Shown piece by piece: positions 1 through 6,333 of a stretch of 10,935 nucleotides of DNA. Numbering within the stretch: position 1 is the first letter of the stretch; every line of letters starts with the position of its first letter. The position numbers and the translations under genes were made by a program. The notes under the pieces were generated by a model, which worked only from the letters and a program-made list of their open reading frames with translations, was not told where the DNA came from and ran no database searches. The DNA comes from Thermoplasmata archaeon (lineage in GTDB: Archaea > Thermoplasmatota > Thermoplasmata > Thermoplasmatales > B87-G9): positions 1 through 10,935 of the forward strand of contig QMSR01000023.1 in the NCBI GenBank assembly GCA_003649695.1. Reading direction: 5' to 3'.

Positions 1-933
1 GATGTAGAGGGCCGGAACCAGGGTGGCGGAGACCACGGCGTCAACGGGATCCATGCCGAGCTCGACCGCCCTCCTGAGGATCCTGTCCACGTGCCCTAAG
101 TCCCTGATGGTCTCCGGGGAGAGGTCGTCGGAGGCAAAGGAGAGCAACCTCGCCCTGAGTCCCGCCTTGAGGATCCCCGGCAGGATTCTGTCTATGTCCC
201 TCTCGATGGTCCCGTACCTGAGGAAGACCCACATGCCCTTCCTCAGCTTCTCCAGGGCCTCCTCGAACCTGTGGCTCTCGTGGTCGGACATGGGCCCAGA
301 GGCCATGTAGGCGTTCAGCCAGTCGCCCAGGACCTCGGGGGCGTGGCCGTCGACGATGCCCCCCTGCGCCAGGACCGTGTCGATCTTGTCGTGCATGCCG
401 GTGTCCCCGAGGACCACTGAGGGGACGTCCATGACCTCCCCGAGCCCCGGTACCCTATCCCTGGAGAGGAGGGCCAGCAGGGCGGGAAGGTCTATCCTCC
501 CGGGGGAGGTCTCGAACTCGGAGGCGGGGACGCAGGAGGGAACCTGGAAGTAGAGCTTGATGGGGAGCTCCCTGGAGGCGTCGAGCATCCACTCGACGCC
601 CCTGAGGCCGAAGACGTTCGCGATCTCGTGGGGGTCGAGGAGGGCGGCCGCGGTCCCGTGCGGGATGACCGCCTCAGCGAACCTCCTGGGCGTGAGCATG
701 GTGCTCTCCAGGTGCATGTGGGAGTCCACGAGGCCCGGCAAGACGTACCCCTTGGGCCTGAGGATCCTCCTCGCCTTCGGCCTGGGGCCCTCAAAGGATA
801 GGTGGGCAATCCTACCCTTCGCGAAGCCGATCCTGCCCTCCAGGACCTCGCCCGTGTAGACGTCGACGATGGGGCCCTCGAGAAGGAGGTCGAGGGGCCT
901 CTTGCCCAGGGCGTACTCCAGGAGATCCCTCAT
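1..933 (-). CDS. ade: adenine deaminase family amidohydrolase (C-terminal part outside window)
   Basis: The first 311 codons of an adenine-deaminase-family protein are present; the frame is still open at base 1, and full-length family members are roughly 550-600 aa. These enzymes are cytosolic metal-dependent amidohydrolases that turn adenine into hypoxanthine plus ammonia. Visible family marks are the metal-binding DSHMHLEST (His72, His74), PHGT followed by DPHEIANVFG (residues 91-109), PSCVPAS (132-138), GLGEVM (163-168), VDGHAPE (194-200), MSDHES (215-220) and the SDD near residue 269. Departures from the motifs I remember are Asp for Asn after GLGEVM, LRYGT where IREGS is usual, and ASDD where CSDD/CTDD is usual, so the substrate may not be adenine. 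The start is ATG after a short AT-rich gap of 32 nt behind the carbamoyltransferase gene, with no clear Shine-Dalgarno. It is probably the last visible gene of the minus-strand run. Confidence 0.87.
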   Translation of the reverse strand, partial: MRDLLEYALGKRPLDLLLEGPIVDVYTGEVLEGRIGFAKGRIAHLSFEGPRPKARRILRPKGYVLPGLVDSHMHLESTMLTPRRFAEAVIPHGTAAALLDPHEIANVFGLRGVEWMLDASRELPIKLYFQVPSCVPASEFETSPGRIDLPALLALLSRDRVPGLGEVMDVPSVVLGDTGMHDKIDTVLAQGGIVDGHAPEVLGDWLNAYMASGPMSDHESHRFEEALEKLRKGMWVFLRYGTIERDIDRILPGILKAGLRARLLSFASDDLSPETIRDLGHVDRILRRAVELGMDPVDAVVSATLVPALYI

Positions 934-965
934 TGGGGAGAGAATAAAGAAAATTAGAGATAAAA
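934..965 (-). promoter_or_regulatory. AT-rich gap: T-rich end of the carbamoyltransferase gene and possible promoter
   Basis: Read on the minus strand, this 32-nt gap carries runs such as TTTTAT and TTTCTTTATT before the deaminase ATG. It could hold an oligo-T archaeal terminator for the gene before it, a weak TATA-like element for a near-leaderless deaminase transcript, or both. No hairpin is apparent. The call rests only on base composition contrasting with the G+C-rich flanks. Confidence 0.3.
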
Positions 966-1982
966 TTAGAGCCTTCCACCCATGACGAGGGTCAGGATGG
1001 CCTTCTGCACGTGGAGCCTGTTCTCGGCCTGGTCGTAGATGACGGAATACTCGCTGTCGGCGACTTCGTCGTCCACCTCGTCCCCCCTGTCCACCGGCAT
1101 GACGTGCATGAAGAGGGCCTTGTCCGTGTACTTCTCCAGCATCTCCATGGTCAGCTTCCAGTTCTTGTACTTCTCGGCCTCCTTGGCCTCGGCCTCCTTC
1201 CCGATCTCGTACCTCCTGGGGCTGTGCCAGTTCCTCGGGAAGACCACGTGGGCGCCCTGGAGTGCCTCCTCGAGGTCCGTGGTGACCACGAACTCCCTCC
1301 CGTTCTCCTCGGCGTTCTGCTTCACCCACTTCATGACCTCAGGGTCCAGGTCGTATCCCGGAGGGTGGGCGATGGTCACGTCCATCCCGTACCTGCTCAT
1401 GATGAGGGCGTCCTCCTGGACGGAGCCCCAGGACCTCGCCCAGGGGGAATAGGCCCACATGATGACGTACTTCTTGCCCTCCACGTTGCCCAGCTTCTCC
1501 TTCGCCGTGAAGATGTCCGTGAGGCCCTGGCAGGGGTGGAAGCGGTCGGAGGCCATGTCTATCACGGGCACGGTTGCGTGCCTGGCCCACTCCTTGATGA
1601 TTGCGTGGCCCTCCCCGTAGTACGTGATCTTGTCCTCCAGAAGCCTGATGCCTATGCCGTCCGCATACCTCGACATCACAATCGCCGTGTCCTTGATGCT
1701 CTCCCCCTTCTTCCCGGACTCCGTAAGCCTCATCATCTTGGGCTCGAGATATATGGCATGGCCGCCTAGGTGCGTCATGGCGGTCTCGAAGCTGAGCCTC
1801 GTCCTAGTGCTCGTGTTGTAGAACATCATGATGAAGTTCTTGTCCTTGAGGTACTCGTGCGGGACCCTCGAGTAGTACTTCATCTTGAGGTCCTTCGCCA
1901 AATCCAGAACCGCGTTCAGCTCCTCCTTGCTCCACCACTGAGTCGTCAGCAGGTCCTTGCCGTACAGGTCGTAGTAGGCCAT
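966..1982 (-). CDS. YgeW-like carbamoyltransferase, variant without the HCLP cysteine (338 aa)
   Basis: This is an aspartate/ornithine carbamoyltransferase superfamily member. The N-terminal carbamoyl-phosphate domain has FYNTSTRTRLSFE (STRTR at 58-62) and HPCQ (149-152). The C-terminal domain has WAYSP (176-180), YGMDVTIAHPPGYDL (198-212) and HVMPVDRGDEVDDEV (293-307). The WAYSP and GMDVT-AHP-GYDL block resembles E. coli YgeW, the carbamoyltransferase of anaerobic purine/ureide catabolism, more than biosynthetic ArgF or PyrB. The usual HCLP motif reads HVMP, so the cysteine that in OTCase touches ornithine and the carbamoyl group is gone, and the loop normally like KPLSVPQ reads RSWGSVQE. 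The substrate is therefore uncertain. The frame stays open upstream to 2423, but the ATG at 1982 is chosen because a GAGGTG Shine-Dalgarno precedes it and homology begins there. It is a paralog of the gene at 9781-10854. Confidence 0.88.
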   Translation of the reverse strand: MAYYDLYGKDLLTTQWWSKEELNAVLDLAKDLKMKYYSRVPHEYLKDKNFIMMFYNTSTRTRLSFETAMTHLGGHAIYLEPKMMRLTESGKKGESIKDTAIVMSRYADGIGIRLLEDKITYYGEGHAIIKEWARHATVPVIDMASDRFHPCQGLTDIFTAKEKLGNVEGKKYVIMWAYSPWARSWGSVQEDALIMSRYGMDVTIAHPPGYDLDPEVMKWVKQNAEENGREFVVTTDLEEALQGAHVVFPRNWHSPRRYEIGKEAEAKEAEKYKNWKLTMEMLEKYTDKALFMHVMPVDRGDEVDDEVADSEYSVIYDQAENRLHVQKAILTLVMGGRL

Positions 1983-1985
1983 ACT

Positions 1986-1993
1986 ACCACCTC
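1986..1993 (-). promoter_or_regulatory. Shine-Dalgarno fixing the carbamoyltransferase start
   Basis: The minus strand reads GAGGTGGT, with GAGGTG ending 5 nt before the ATG at 1982. This is the clearest evidence for starting the gene here and not at upstream in-frame codons that lie inside the preceding amidohydrolase gene. The 35-nt gap that holds it also has a TAAAAACG stretch just after the amidohydrolase stop, which could be a weak TATA-like element. Confidence 0.6.
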
Positions 1994-2017
1994 GATCCCG
2001 GATTTGCCCAATCGTTT

Positions 2018-3349
2018 TTAACTTAGGCTCCCGTGGAGGTCCTCCACGGCCTCGGCAGCCCTCCTCGATACCTCTCCCTCGTCGACGCCCACCAATCTGC
2101 CGCCCAGGACCCTCGGGACACCGGCGACGAGGACGTGCTCCACGTCGGCCGAGGTGGCCGAGTAGATCACGGCCGCGACGGGGTCTACGTGGTCCGTGAA
2201 GGGTGCGGTGGCAACGCCCTTGACGGAGATGACCACTATGTCTGCCTCCTTGCCCACCTCGAGGGTGCCCAGGGTCGCCTCCTGGTTCAGCATCCTGGCC
2301 CCTCTGACCGTCCCCATCCTGAGGGCCTCCGTGGCCGGCAGGGCGGTGGGGTCCGACTCGACCACCTTCTGCAGGAGAGATGCCAGCCTCATCTCCCTCA
2401 GGGCGTCGAGGTTGTTGTTGCACGGCGGACCATCGGCCCCGATGGAGACGTTGATCCCCATCTTCAGCATCCTCCAGACCCTAGCGACGCCCGATGCGAG
2501 CTTGAGGTTGGCCGAGGGGCAGTGGACCACGTGCGTGCCCGTGGTGGAGAGCATCTGGTATTCCCCCTCCTGGAGGTGGATGCAGTGGACGAGCGAGACG
2601 TCGTGACCCTTGTAGCCTAGGCTCATGAGGTACTCCACGTTCCACATTCCCGTCCTCTTCCTCACCAGCTCGACCTCCCGCCTGTTCTCCGAGGCGTGGG
2701 TCTGAATTAGGAGGCCCCTCTCCCTCGCCGCCCTCAGGACCTCCCTCAGGGACTCCTCGGTGGAGGATAGGGCGAATCTCGGGGTGGCCGCCAGCCAGAT
2801 CCTACCACCCCTTCCGTGCCACCTGGACATGAGGGAGTCGAGCTCCCTGATGCCGTCTCGGGTGTCCTGCACGAGCTCCTCAGGGGAGAATTCCGGATTG
2901 TCCATGAACATTTTGCCCACGAAGGCCCTTATGCCCGCATCCCAGGCGGCCCTGAGAATACCCTCGAGGTTCCTGACGGCGCCGAAGTCGAAGATCGTCG
3001 TAGTACCCCCCTTCAGGAGCTCCAGGGCGCCGGCCAGGGAGGCCCAGTAGGCCGCCTCCTCCCCTATCCTGCCCTCGGCTGGCATGATCCTGAGCCTGAG
3101 CCAGTCCAGCAGGGATAGGTCGTCGGCCATGTTCCTCATGGAGGTCTGGATGAGGTGGACGTGGGTCTGGATGAAGCCCGGCAGAACGACGTGCCTGCGG
3201 GCCTCGAGCCTAAGGTCCACGTCGCCTTTCGGCCTCTCCCTACCCACGTACGCTATCTTCCCGTCCTCCACCAGGAGGTAGGCGTCCCTAAGGACGCCTG
3301 AGGGGCCCAGAGTTACCACATACTTGGAGGGCCCGATGAGGATCCTCAT
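2018..3349 (-). CDS. SsnA / guanine deaminase / chlorohydrolase-type amidohydrolase (443 aa)
   Basis: This is a cytosolic metal-dependent amidohydrolase of the COG0402 type, whose members deaminate or hydrolyse purines, aminated heterocycles and related ring compounds. Motifs in order: PGFIQTHVHL (His63, His65), GGTTTIFDFG (114-123), THASEN (His218, Glu221), VHCIHL (His255), HCPSANLKLASG (276-287) and GADGPPCNNNLDALREMR (Asp306 within it). A small beta-sandwich domain is formed by the N- and C-termini, with TLGTLEVGKEADIVV near the end. The ATG at 3349 overlaps the preceding gene's TGA in an ATGA, so the two are translationally coupled, and a longer in-frame extension to 3493 only reads through that gene's ferredoxin domain. 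Coupling to a pyrimidine-dehydrogenase-like flavoprotein and closeness to adenine deaminase suggest a nucleobase or ureide substrate. The exact substrate cannot be told from sequence; guanine deaminase and SAH/MTA deaminase remain alternatives. Confidence 0.88.
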   Translation of the reverse strand: MRILIGPSKYVVTLGPSGVLRDAYLLVEDGKIAYVGRERPKGDVDLRLEARRHVVLPGFIQTHVHLIQTSMRNMADDLSLLDWLRLRIMPAEGRIGEEAAYWASLAGALELLKGGTTTIFDFGAVRNLEGILRAAWDAGIRAFVGKMFMDNPEFSPEELVQDTRDGIRELDSLMSRWHGRGGRIWLAATPRFALSSTEESLREVLRAARERGLLIQTHASENRREVELVRKRTGMWNVEYLMSLGYKGHDVSLVHCIHLQEGEYQMLSTTGTHVVHCPSANLKLASGVARVWRMLKMGINVSIGADGPPCNNNLDALREMRLASLLQKVVESDPTALPATEALRMGTVRGARMLNQEATLGTLEVGKEADIVVISVKGVATAPFTDHVDPVAAVIYSATSADVEHVLVAGVPRVLGGRLVGVDEGEVSRRAAEAVEDLHGSLS

Positions 3350-4461
3350 GGCCTCTCTATGTAGAGCGCATGGGTGGGGCAGGCGGATACGCAGAGGCCG
3401 CAGCCCTCGCACCTGACCGCGTCGATGATCGGGTACCTCTGCTCGTCCAGGGTAACGGCATCGTAGGGGCAGATCTTCTCGCAGATCCCACACTTAATGC
3501 ACCTGTCCCTGATGAGCTGTGTGGTCCTGGCGTACGTGTACGTTGGCATGCCGTCCTTGATCTTCCTGGCGACCTCCCCGATGACCTGCCTGACGGAGTC
3601 GTAGCCGTGGTCGGCCAGCCACTTCTCAATCTCCTTCGCGATCTTCCCGTAGACCCCGAGGCCGTTCACGATGGCAGCCGTGCACACCTGAACGGCGCTG
3701 GCGCCCGCCATCATATGCTCGATGGCGTCGACGCCCGTGGAGATGCCTCCCACGCCCATGATGGGCTTGTCGGATAGCCTGAAGATCTCGAAGACGTGCC
3801 TAACCGCTATGGGCTTGAGGGGCGGCCCGCTGATCCAGCCGTAGCCGAATGGGCCGCCGAGGAGGGGCATCTTCAGCTCGGGATCTATGAGCAGCGTGGG
3901 TCCGAAGGAGTTGATGGCCGTGTAACCGTCGACGTACTTGTCTACTGCCTTCACGAAGTTCTCGATGTCGTGCATGGGGCTGAGCTTCGCGAAGACGGGT
4001 ATGCTGACCACGGACTTCAGGGCCTTCGCCGTCTCGGCCACCACCTCCGGCGTCACGTAGTGGGTGGAGAACTCGATGGCGTCAACTCCCGCCTCCTCCA
4101 CCTTGGGCCCCAGGAACTCAACCTCCTCCGGGGTGTAGCCTACGGAGGCAATGAGGGGGAGACCGGCCTTCTTCGCGATCTTGTACTCCCTCTTGAGCCA
4201 CTGCTCGTAGGGGAGCTCGGTCCAGAGCTCCACGTTCAGCATCCCGGAGCTCATGTAGAACCTGCGGTTCACGACGGCCATGTTGGGCCTGTACACGATC
4301 GCAGGCCTCACGCTGATGGTCTTAGCCACGAGGCCCCCGGCCCCGGCCTCGGCGGCCTTCAGCAGCGTTGCGCCGTCCTTGGAGGGGGGTCCGGCAGCCG
4401 TCAGCACCGGGTTCCTGAACTCAAGTCCCAGGATCTCGACCGTGAGGTCTACGTCCGCCAT
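3346..4461 (-). CDS. DHOD/PreA-like FMN protein with C-terminal 2x[4Fe-4S] ferredoxin domain (371 aa)
   Basis: A TIM-barrel of the dihydroorotate/dihydropyrimidine dehydrogenase family (about 1-290) is followed by a bacterial-type ferredoxin domain. FMN-site hallmarks are FRNPVLTAAGPPS (15-27), VAKT (45-48), FAKLSP (157-162), NSFGP (184-188) and GVGGISTG (236-243) followed by HMMAGASAVQVCTA. The ferredoxin cysteines are at 321, 324, 327, 331 and 351, 354, 357, 361. This architecture matches PreA and the C-terminal part of dihydropyrimidine dehydrogenase. However, the stretch where the family has N-x-S-C-P-N/H and the mobile catalytic loop reads FSTHYVTP (131-138), so the catalytic cysteine and most of the loop are missing. 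I therefore call it a ferredoxin-linked oxidoreductase of unknown substrate, not PyrD or DPD. Its stop overlaps the amidohydrolase start by 4 nt, suggesting that they act on one pathway. Confidence 0.87.
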   Translation of the reverse strand: MADVDLTVEILGLEFRNPVLTAAGPPSKDGATLLKAAEAGAGGLVAKTISVRPAIVYRPNMAVVNRRFYMSSGMLNVELWTELPYEQWLKREYKIAKKAGLPLIASVGYTPEEVEFLGPKVEEAGVDAIEFSTHYVTPEVVAETAKALKSVVSIPVFAKLSPMHDIENFVKAVDKYVDGYTAINSFGPTLLIDPELKMPLLGGPFGYGWISGPPLKPIAVRHVFEIFRLSDKPIMGVGGISTGVDAIEHMMAGASAVQVCTAAIVNGLGVYGKIAKEIEKWLADHGYDSVRQVIGEVARKIKDGMPTYTYARTTQLIRDRCIKCGICEKICPYDAVTLDEQRYPIIDAVRCEGCGLCVSACPTHALYIERP

Positions 4462-4485
4462 GCAAAATAGAAAGAAATTATTGTT
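4462..4485 (-). promoter_or_regulatory. AT-rich intergenic gap with T-runs (terminator and/or promoter)
   Basis: On the minus strand these 24 nt read as an A/T tract (ACAATAATTTC, then TTTCTATTTTGC) between the stop of the PLP enzyme and the ATG of the flavoprotein. They separate the tightly overlapping upstream four-gene block from the next pair. The T-runs could end the first transcript, and the AATAATT portion could serve as a TATA-like element for a leaderless second one. No Shine-Dalgarno precedes the flavoprotein ATG. Which role applies cannot be settled from sequence. Confidence 0.35.
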
Positions 4486-5742
4486 TTAGAGTATTCCTTC
4501 GCTCTTCAGCCTCTCCTCCAGGGCCTCCTCGGTCCCAGGTATGGGCTCCGGGAGGCCGGTGCGCTGGACCACGATGTCCAGGTCCTTGAAGCCGGAGCCA
4601 GTGGCCTCCACGACGATGAGGTCGCTGCGGTCGACGTCGCCCTCCCTCAGCTCCAGCATCAGCCCGGCCAGGGAGGCCGCCCCCGAGGGCTCCACGAAGA
4701 TGCCCTCGTAGCGGGCCAGCATCTTCTGGGCCTCCCAGATGAGGTCGTCGGGGACCGCCACCGCTGTACCTCCGGTCTCCCTCAGGGCCCTGAAGCCGTC
4801 CCTCCAGTCCCAGGTGTAGGGGTCCAGGAGGCCCCCAGCGATGCTCCTCGGGTTTGGCCAGGTCTCCGGCTCCGAGCCCCTCCTGAAGGCCTCCACGAAC
4901 GGCCTGTTGCCCTCGGGCTGGACTGCGATGATCCTGGGGAGGGCGTCTATGAGGCCCACGGCCCGGAAGTCGTCGAGGGCCCTTATGTGCCCGCTGAGGA
5001 GCCCGGCGCCGCCCACAGGGACGTATACCTGGTCGGGCACGGAAAATCCCAGCTCCTCCATCACCTCCATCAGGAGCGTCTTCGCCCCCTCTATCTGGTA
5101 GGGGTTGAAGGGGCCGAAGCTGGGAACGGGATGCCAGCCGTACTTCTTCCATGACAACCTCATCAGCTTCACGGTGGGGGCGCCGAGCTCGCCCTCAACC
5201 GGTTCAACCGGTATCACCGTGGCCCCCAGCATCCGGAGCTGCGCCAGCTTGGCCGCCGGGGCGTCATGGGGGACGAATGTTACGACCCTCAGGCCCGCCC
5301 TCGCGCCCAAAGCAGTCAAAGCGGCTGCGGCATTTCCGCTAGACGCCGTGACGACGACCCTGGCCCCCAGCTCGATTGCCCTGTTGACGCCCACGGATAT
5401 CGGTCTGTCCTTGAAGCTGGCGGTGGGGTTCGTCGTCTCGTTCTTTATGTACAGGTTCTTGAGGCCCAGCTCCTCGGCGAGCCTCCTGGACCTGATCAGC
5501 CAGGTCCCGCCCTCGTGGAGGGTGACGTGCACCGAGTCCAGCGGGAGGAACTCGATGTACCTCCAGTGGTCCCACGGCCTGGATTTGAGCTTCTCGACGC
5601 TGAAGCTCTCCTTGATGGCCTCATAGTCGTAGACGACCTCCAGCTTCCCGCCGCACTCGGGACACGCGTAGAGGCCGCTTTCGAAGGGGTACTCCTTCCC
5701 GCACTCCTGGCACCTGAGGGAGACTGCGAAGCTCAAGGTCAC
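4486..5742 (-). CDS. threonine-synthase-like PLP enzyme with N-terminal zinc ribbon (418 aa)
   Basis: A fold-type-II PLP enzyme. The N-terminal zinc ribbon has CxxC pairs at Cys11/14 and Cys27/30. WRYIEFLP and the PLP lysine motif NPTASFKDR (Lys111) follow, then SSGNAAAAL (134-142), the phosphate-cradling VPVGGAGLLSG (241-251) and a C-terminal TGSGFKD. Overall length and order match archaeal threonine synthases, which convert O-phosphohomoserine to threonine. Substrate-side motifs differ from those I remember: VTLHEGGTWL for VTLGEGGTPL, SSGNAAAA for SSGNTSAS, and SIAGGLLDPYTWDW where TIATAIRIG is usual. It may therefore be an ammonia-lyase or dehydratase-like relative, a class that also includes diaminopropionate ammonia-lyase YgeX. 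It starts with GTG, overlapping the iorB stop in GTGA. Position in an operon with 2-ketoacid oxidoreductase and acyl-CoA synthetase supports a catabolic role making a 2-ketoacid. True threonine synthase remains possible. Confidence 0.85.
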   Translation of the reverse strand: MTLSFAVSLRCQECGKEYPFESGLYACPECGGKLEVVYDYEAIKESFSVEKLKSRPWDHWRYIEFLPLDSVHVTLHEGGTWLIRSRRLAEELGLKNLYIKNETTNPTASFKDRPISVGVNRAIELGARVVVTASSGNAAAALTALGARAGLRVVTFVPHDAPAAKLAQLRMLGATVIPVEPVEGELGAPTVKLMRLSWKKYGWHPVPSFGPFNPYQIEGAKTLLMEVMEELGFSVPDQVYVPVGGAGLLSGHIRALDDFRAVGLIDALPRIIAVQPEGNRPFVEAFRRGSEPETWPNPRSIAGGLLDPYTWDWRDGFRALRETGGTAVAVPDDLIWEAQKMLARYEGIFVEPSGAASLAGLMLELREGDVDRSDLIVVEATGSGFKDLDIVVQRTGLPEPIPGTEEALEERLKSEGIL

Positions 5743-6332
5743 CTCACCGCTTCCATTCCGATCCTCAGCGCCCTTAGGTTTACCTCCTCTGTCCCCCTGG
5801 GCACGTTCTCCTTGATGGCCTCCTCGAGGTACTCGAGGTCGAAGGGCAGGACACCGAGACCGTAAAGTGTGCCTATGCCGACGACGTTTGCCGTCCTGAC
5901 GTTCCCCGCCTCCTTGGCCATCTGGATGAGGTCGAGGAAGAAGGCCTTGGAGGCTATGGCTCTCACCACCTCCTCAACTTCCTCCCTCTTGGGGTATTGG
6001 AGGTCCGCCAGGGATGCGTCTATGGGCGGGAACTCGTAGGTCGAGATGACCGCGATACCGCCCGCCTTGAGGTACTTCACCACGTTCCTCAGCCCCTCCA
6101 GGAGCTCCAGGCCTAGCACCGCGACGGCCCCCTTCTCAGGGACCAGCGGAGACTCTACGTCTGGGCCGATCCTGACGTGGGAGGCCACCTTCCCTCCCCT
6201 CTGGGCCGCTCCATAGGTATCGCCGACCCTGGCGTTCAGCCCAGCCCTGACGGCCGCGTCCGCAATGATGTGCGCACCGAGGACGGAGCCCTGCCCCCCG
6301 ACGCCCGCGACAATCAGGTTAACGGTCTCCAT
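5739..6332 (-). CDS. iorB: indolepyruvate ferredoxin oxidoreductase beta subunit (197 aa)
   Basis: This is the gamma-domain-like subunit of a 2-ketoacid:ferredoxin oxidoreductase, which pairs with IorA to decarboxylate 2-ketoacids oxidatively to acyl-CoA with ferredoxin as acceptor. The mark is NLIVAGVGGQGSVLG near the N-terminus, followed by DTYGAAQRGGKVASHVRIG, in which the QRGG-V-SHVR-G signature is typical of IorB. Size matches the family (about 200 aa). Two starts are possible: GTG at 6341, overlapping iorA by 8 nt, and ATG at 6332, one base after the iorA stop. I choose the ATG because GGAGG and GGTGA lie 9 and 5 nt upstream of it, whereas GGAGG directly abuts the GTG. The three extra residues would not change function. 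The stop overlaps the next gene in GTGA. Confidence 0.9.
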   Translation of the reverse strand: METVNLIVAGVGGQGSVLGAHIIADAAVRAGLNARVGDTYGAAQRGGKVASHVRIGPDVESPLVPEKGAVAVLGLELLEGLRNVVKYLKAGGIAVISTYEFPPIDASLADLQYPKREEVEEVVRAIASKAFFLDLIQMAKEAGNVRTANVVGIGTLYGLGVLPFDLEYLEEAIKENVPRGTEEVNLRALRIGMEAVR

Positions 6333-6333
6333 C

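Noticed and set aside
1011..1769. Plus-strand open frame of 252 codons opposite the first carbamoyltransferase
   Set aside because: Its Leu/Val/Asp/His-rich translation is typical of complement reading of AGG/GAG-rich coding DNA, and it sits inside a gene with clear family motifs.
1983..2423. In-frame N-terminal extension of the carbamoyltransferase reading frame up to 2423
   Set aside because: It lies on top of the C-terminal part of the amidohydrolase gene in another frame, its translation is low-complexity Gly/Arg/Pro, and the ATG at 1982 has a good Shine-Dalgarno and starts the family homology.
3350..3493. In-frame N-terminal extension of the amidohydrolase, seeming to add a small domain
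   Set aside because: It overlaps the ferredoxin domain of the flavoprotein gene in a different frame; the ATG at 3349 forms a normal ATGA junction and begins directly with the amidohydrolase beta-sandwich.
3346..4461. Naming the flavoprotein PyrD (dihydroorotate dehydrogenase)
   Set aside because: The fused ferredoxin domain and absence of the N-x-S-C-P-N catalytic segment argue against the biosynthetic enzyme, and no other pyrimidine biosynthesis genes are nearby.
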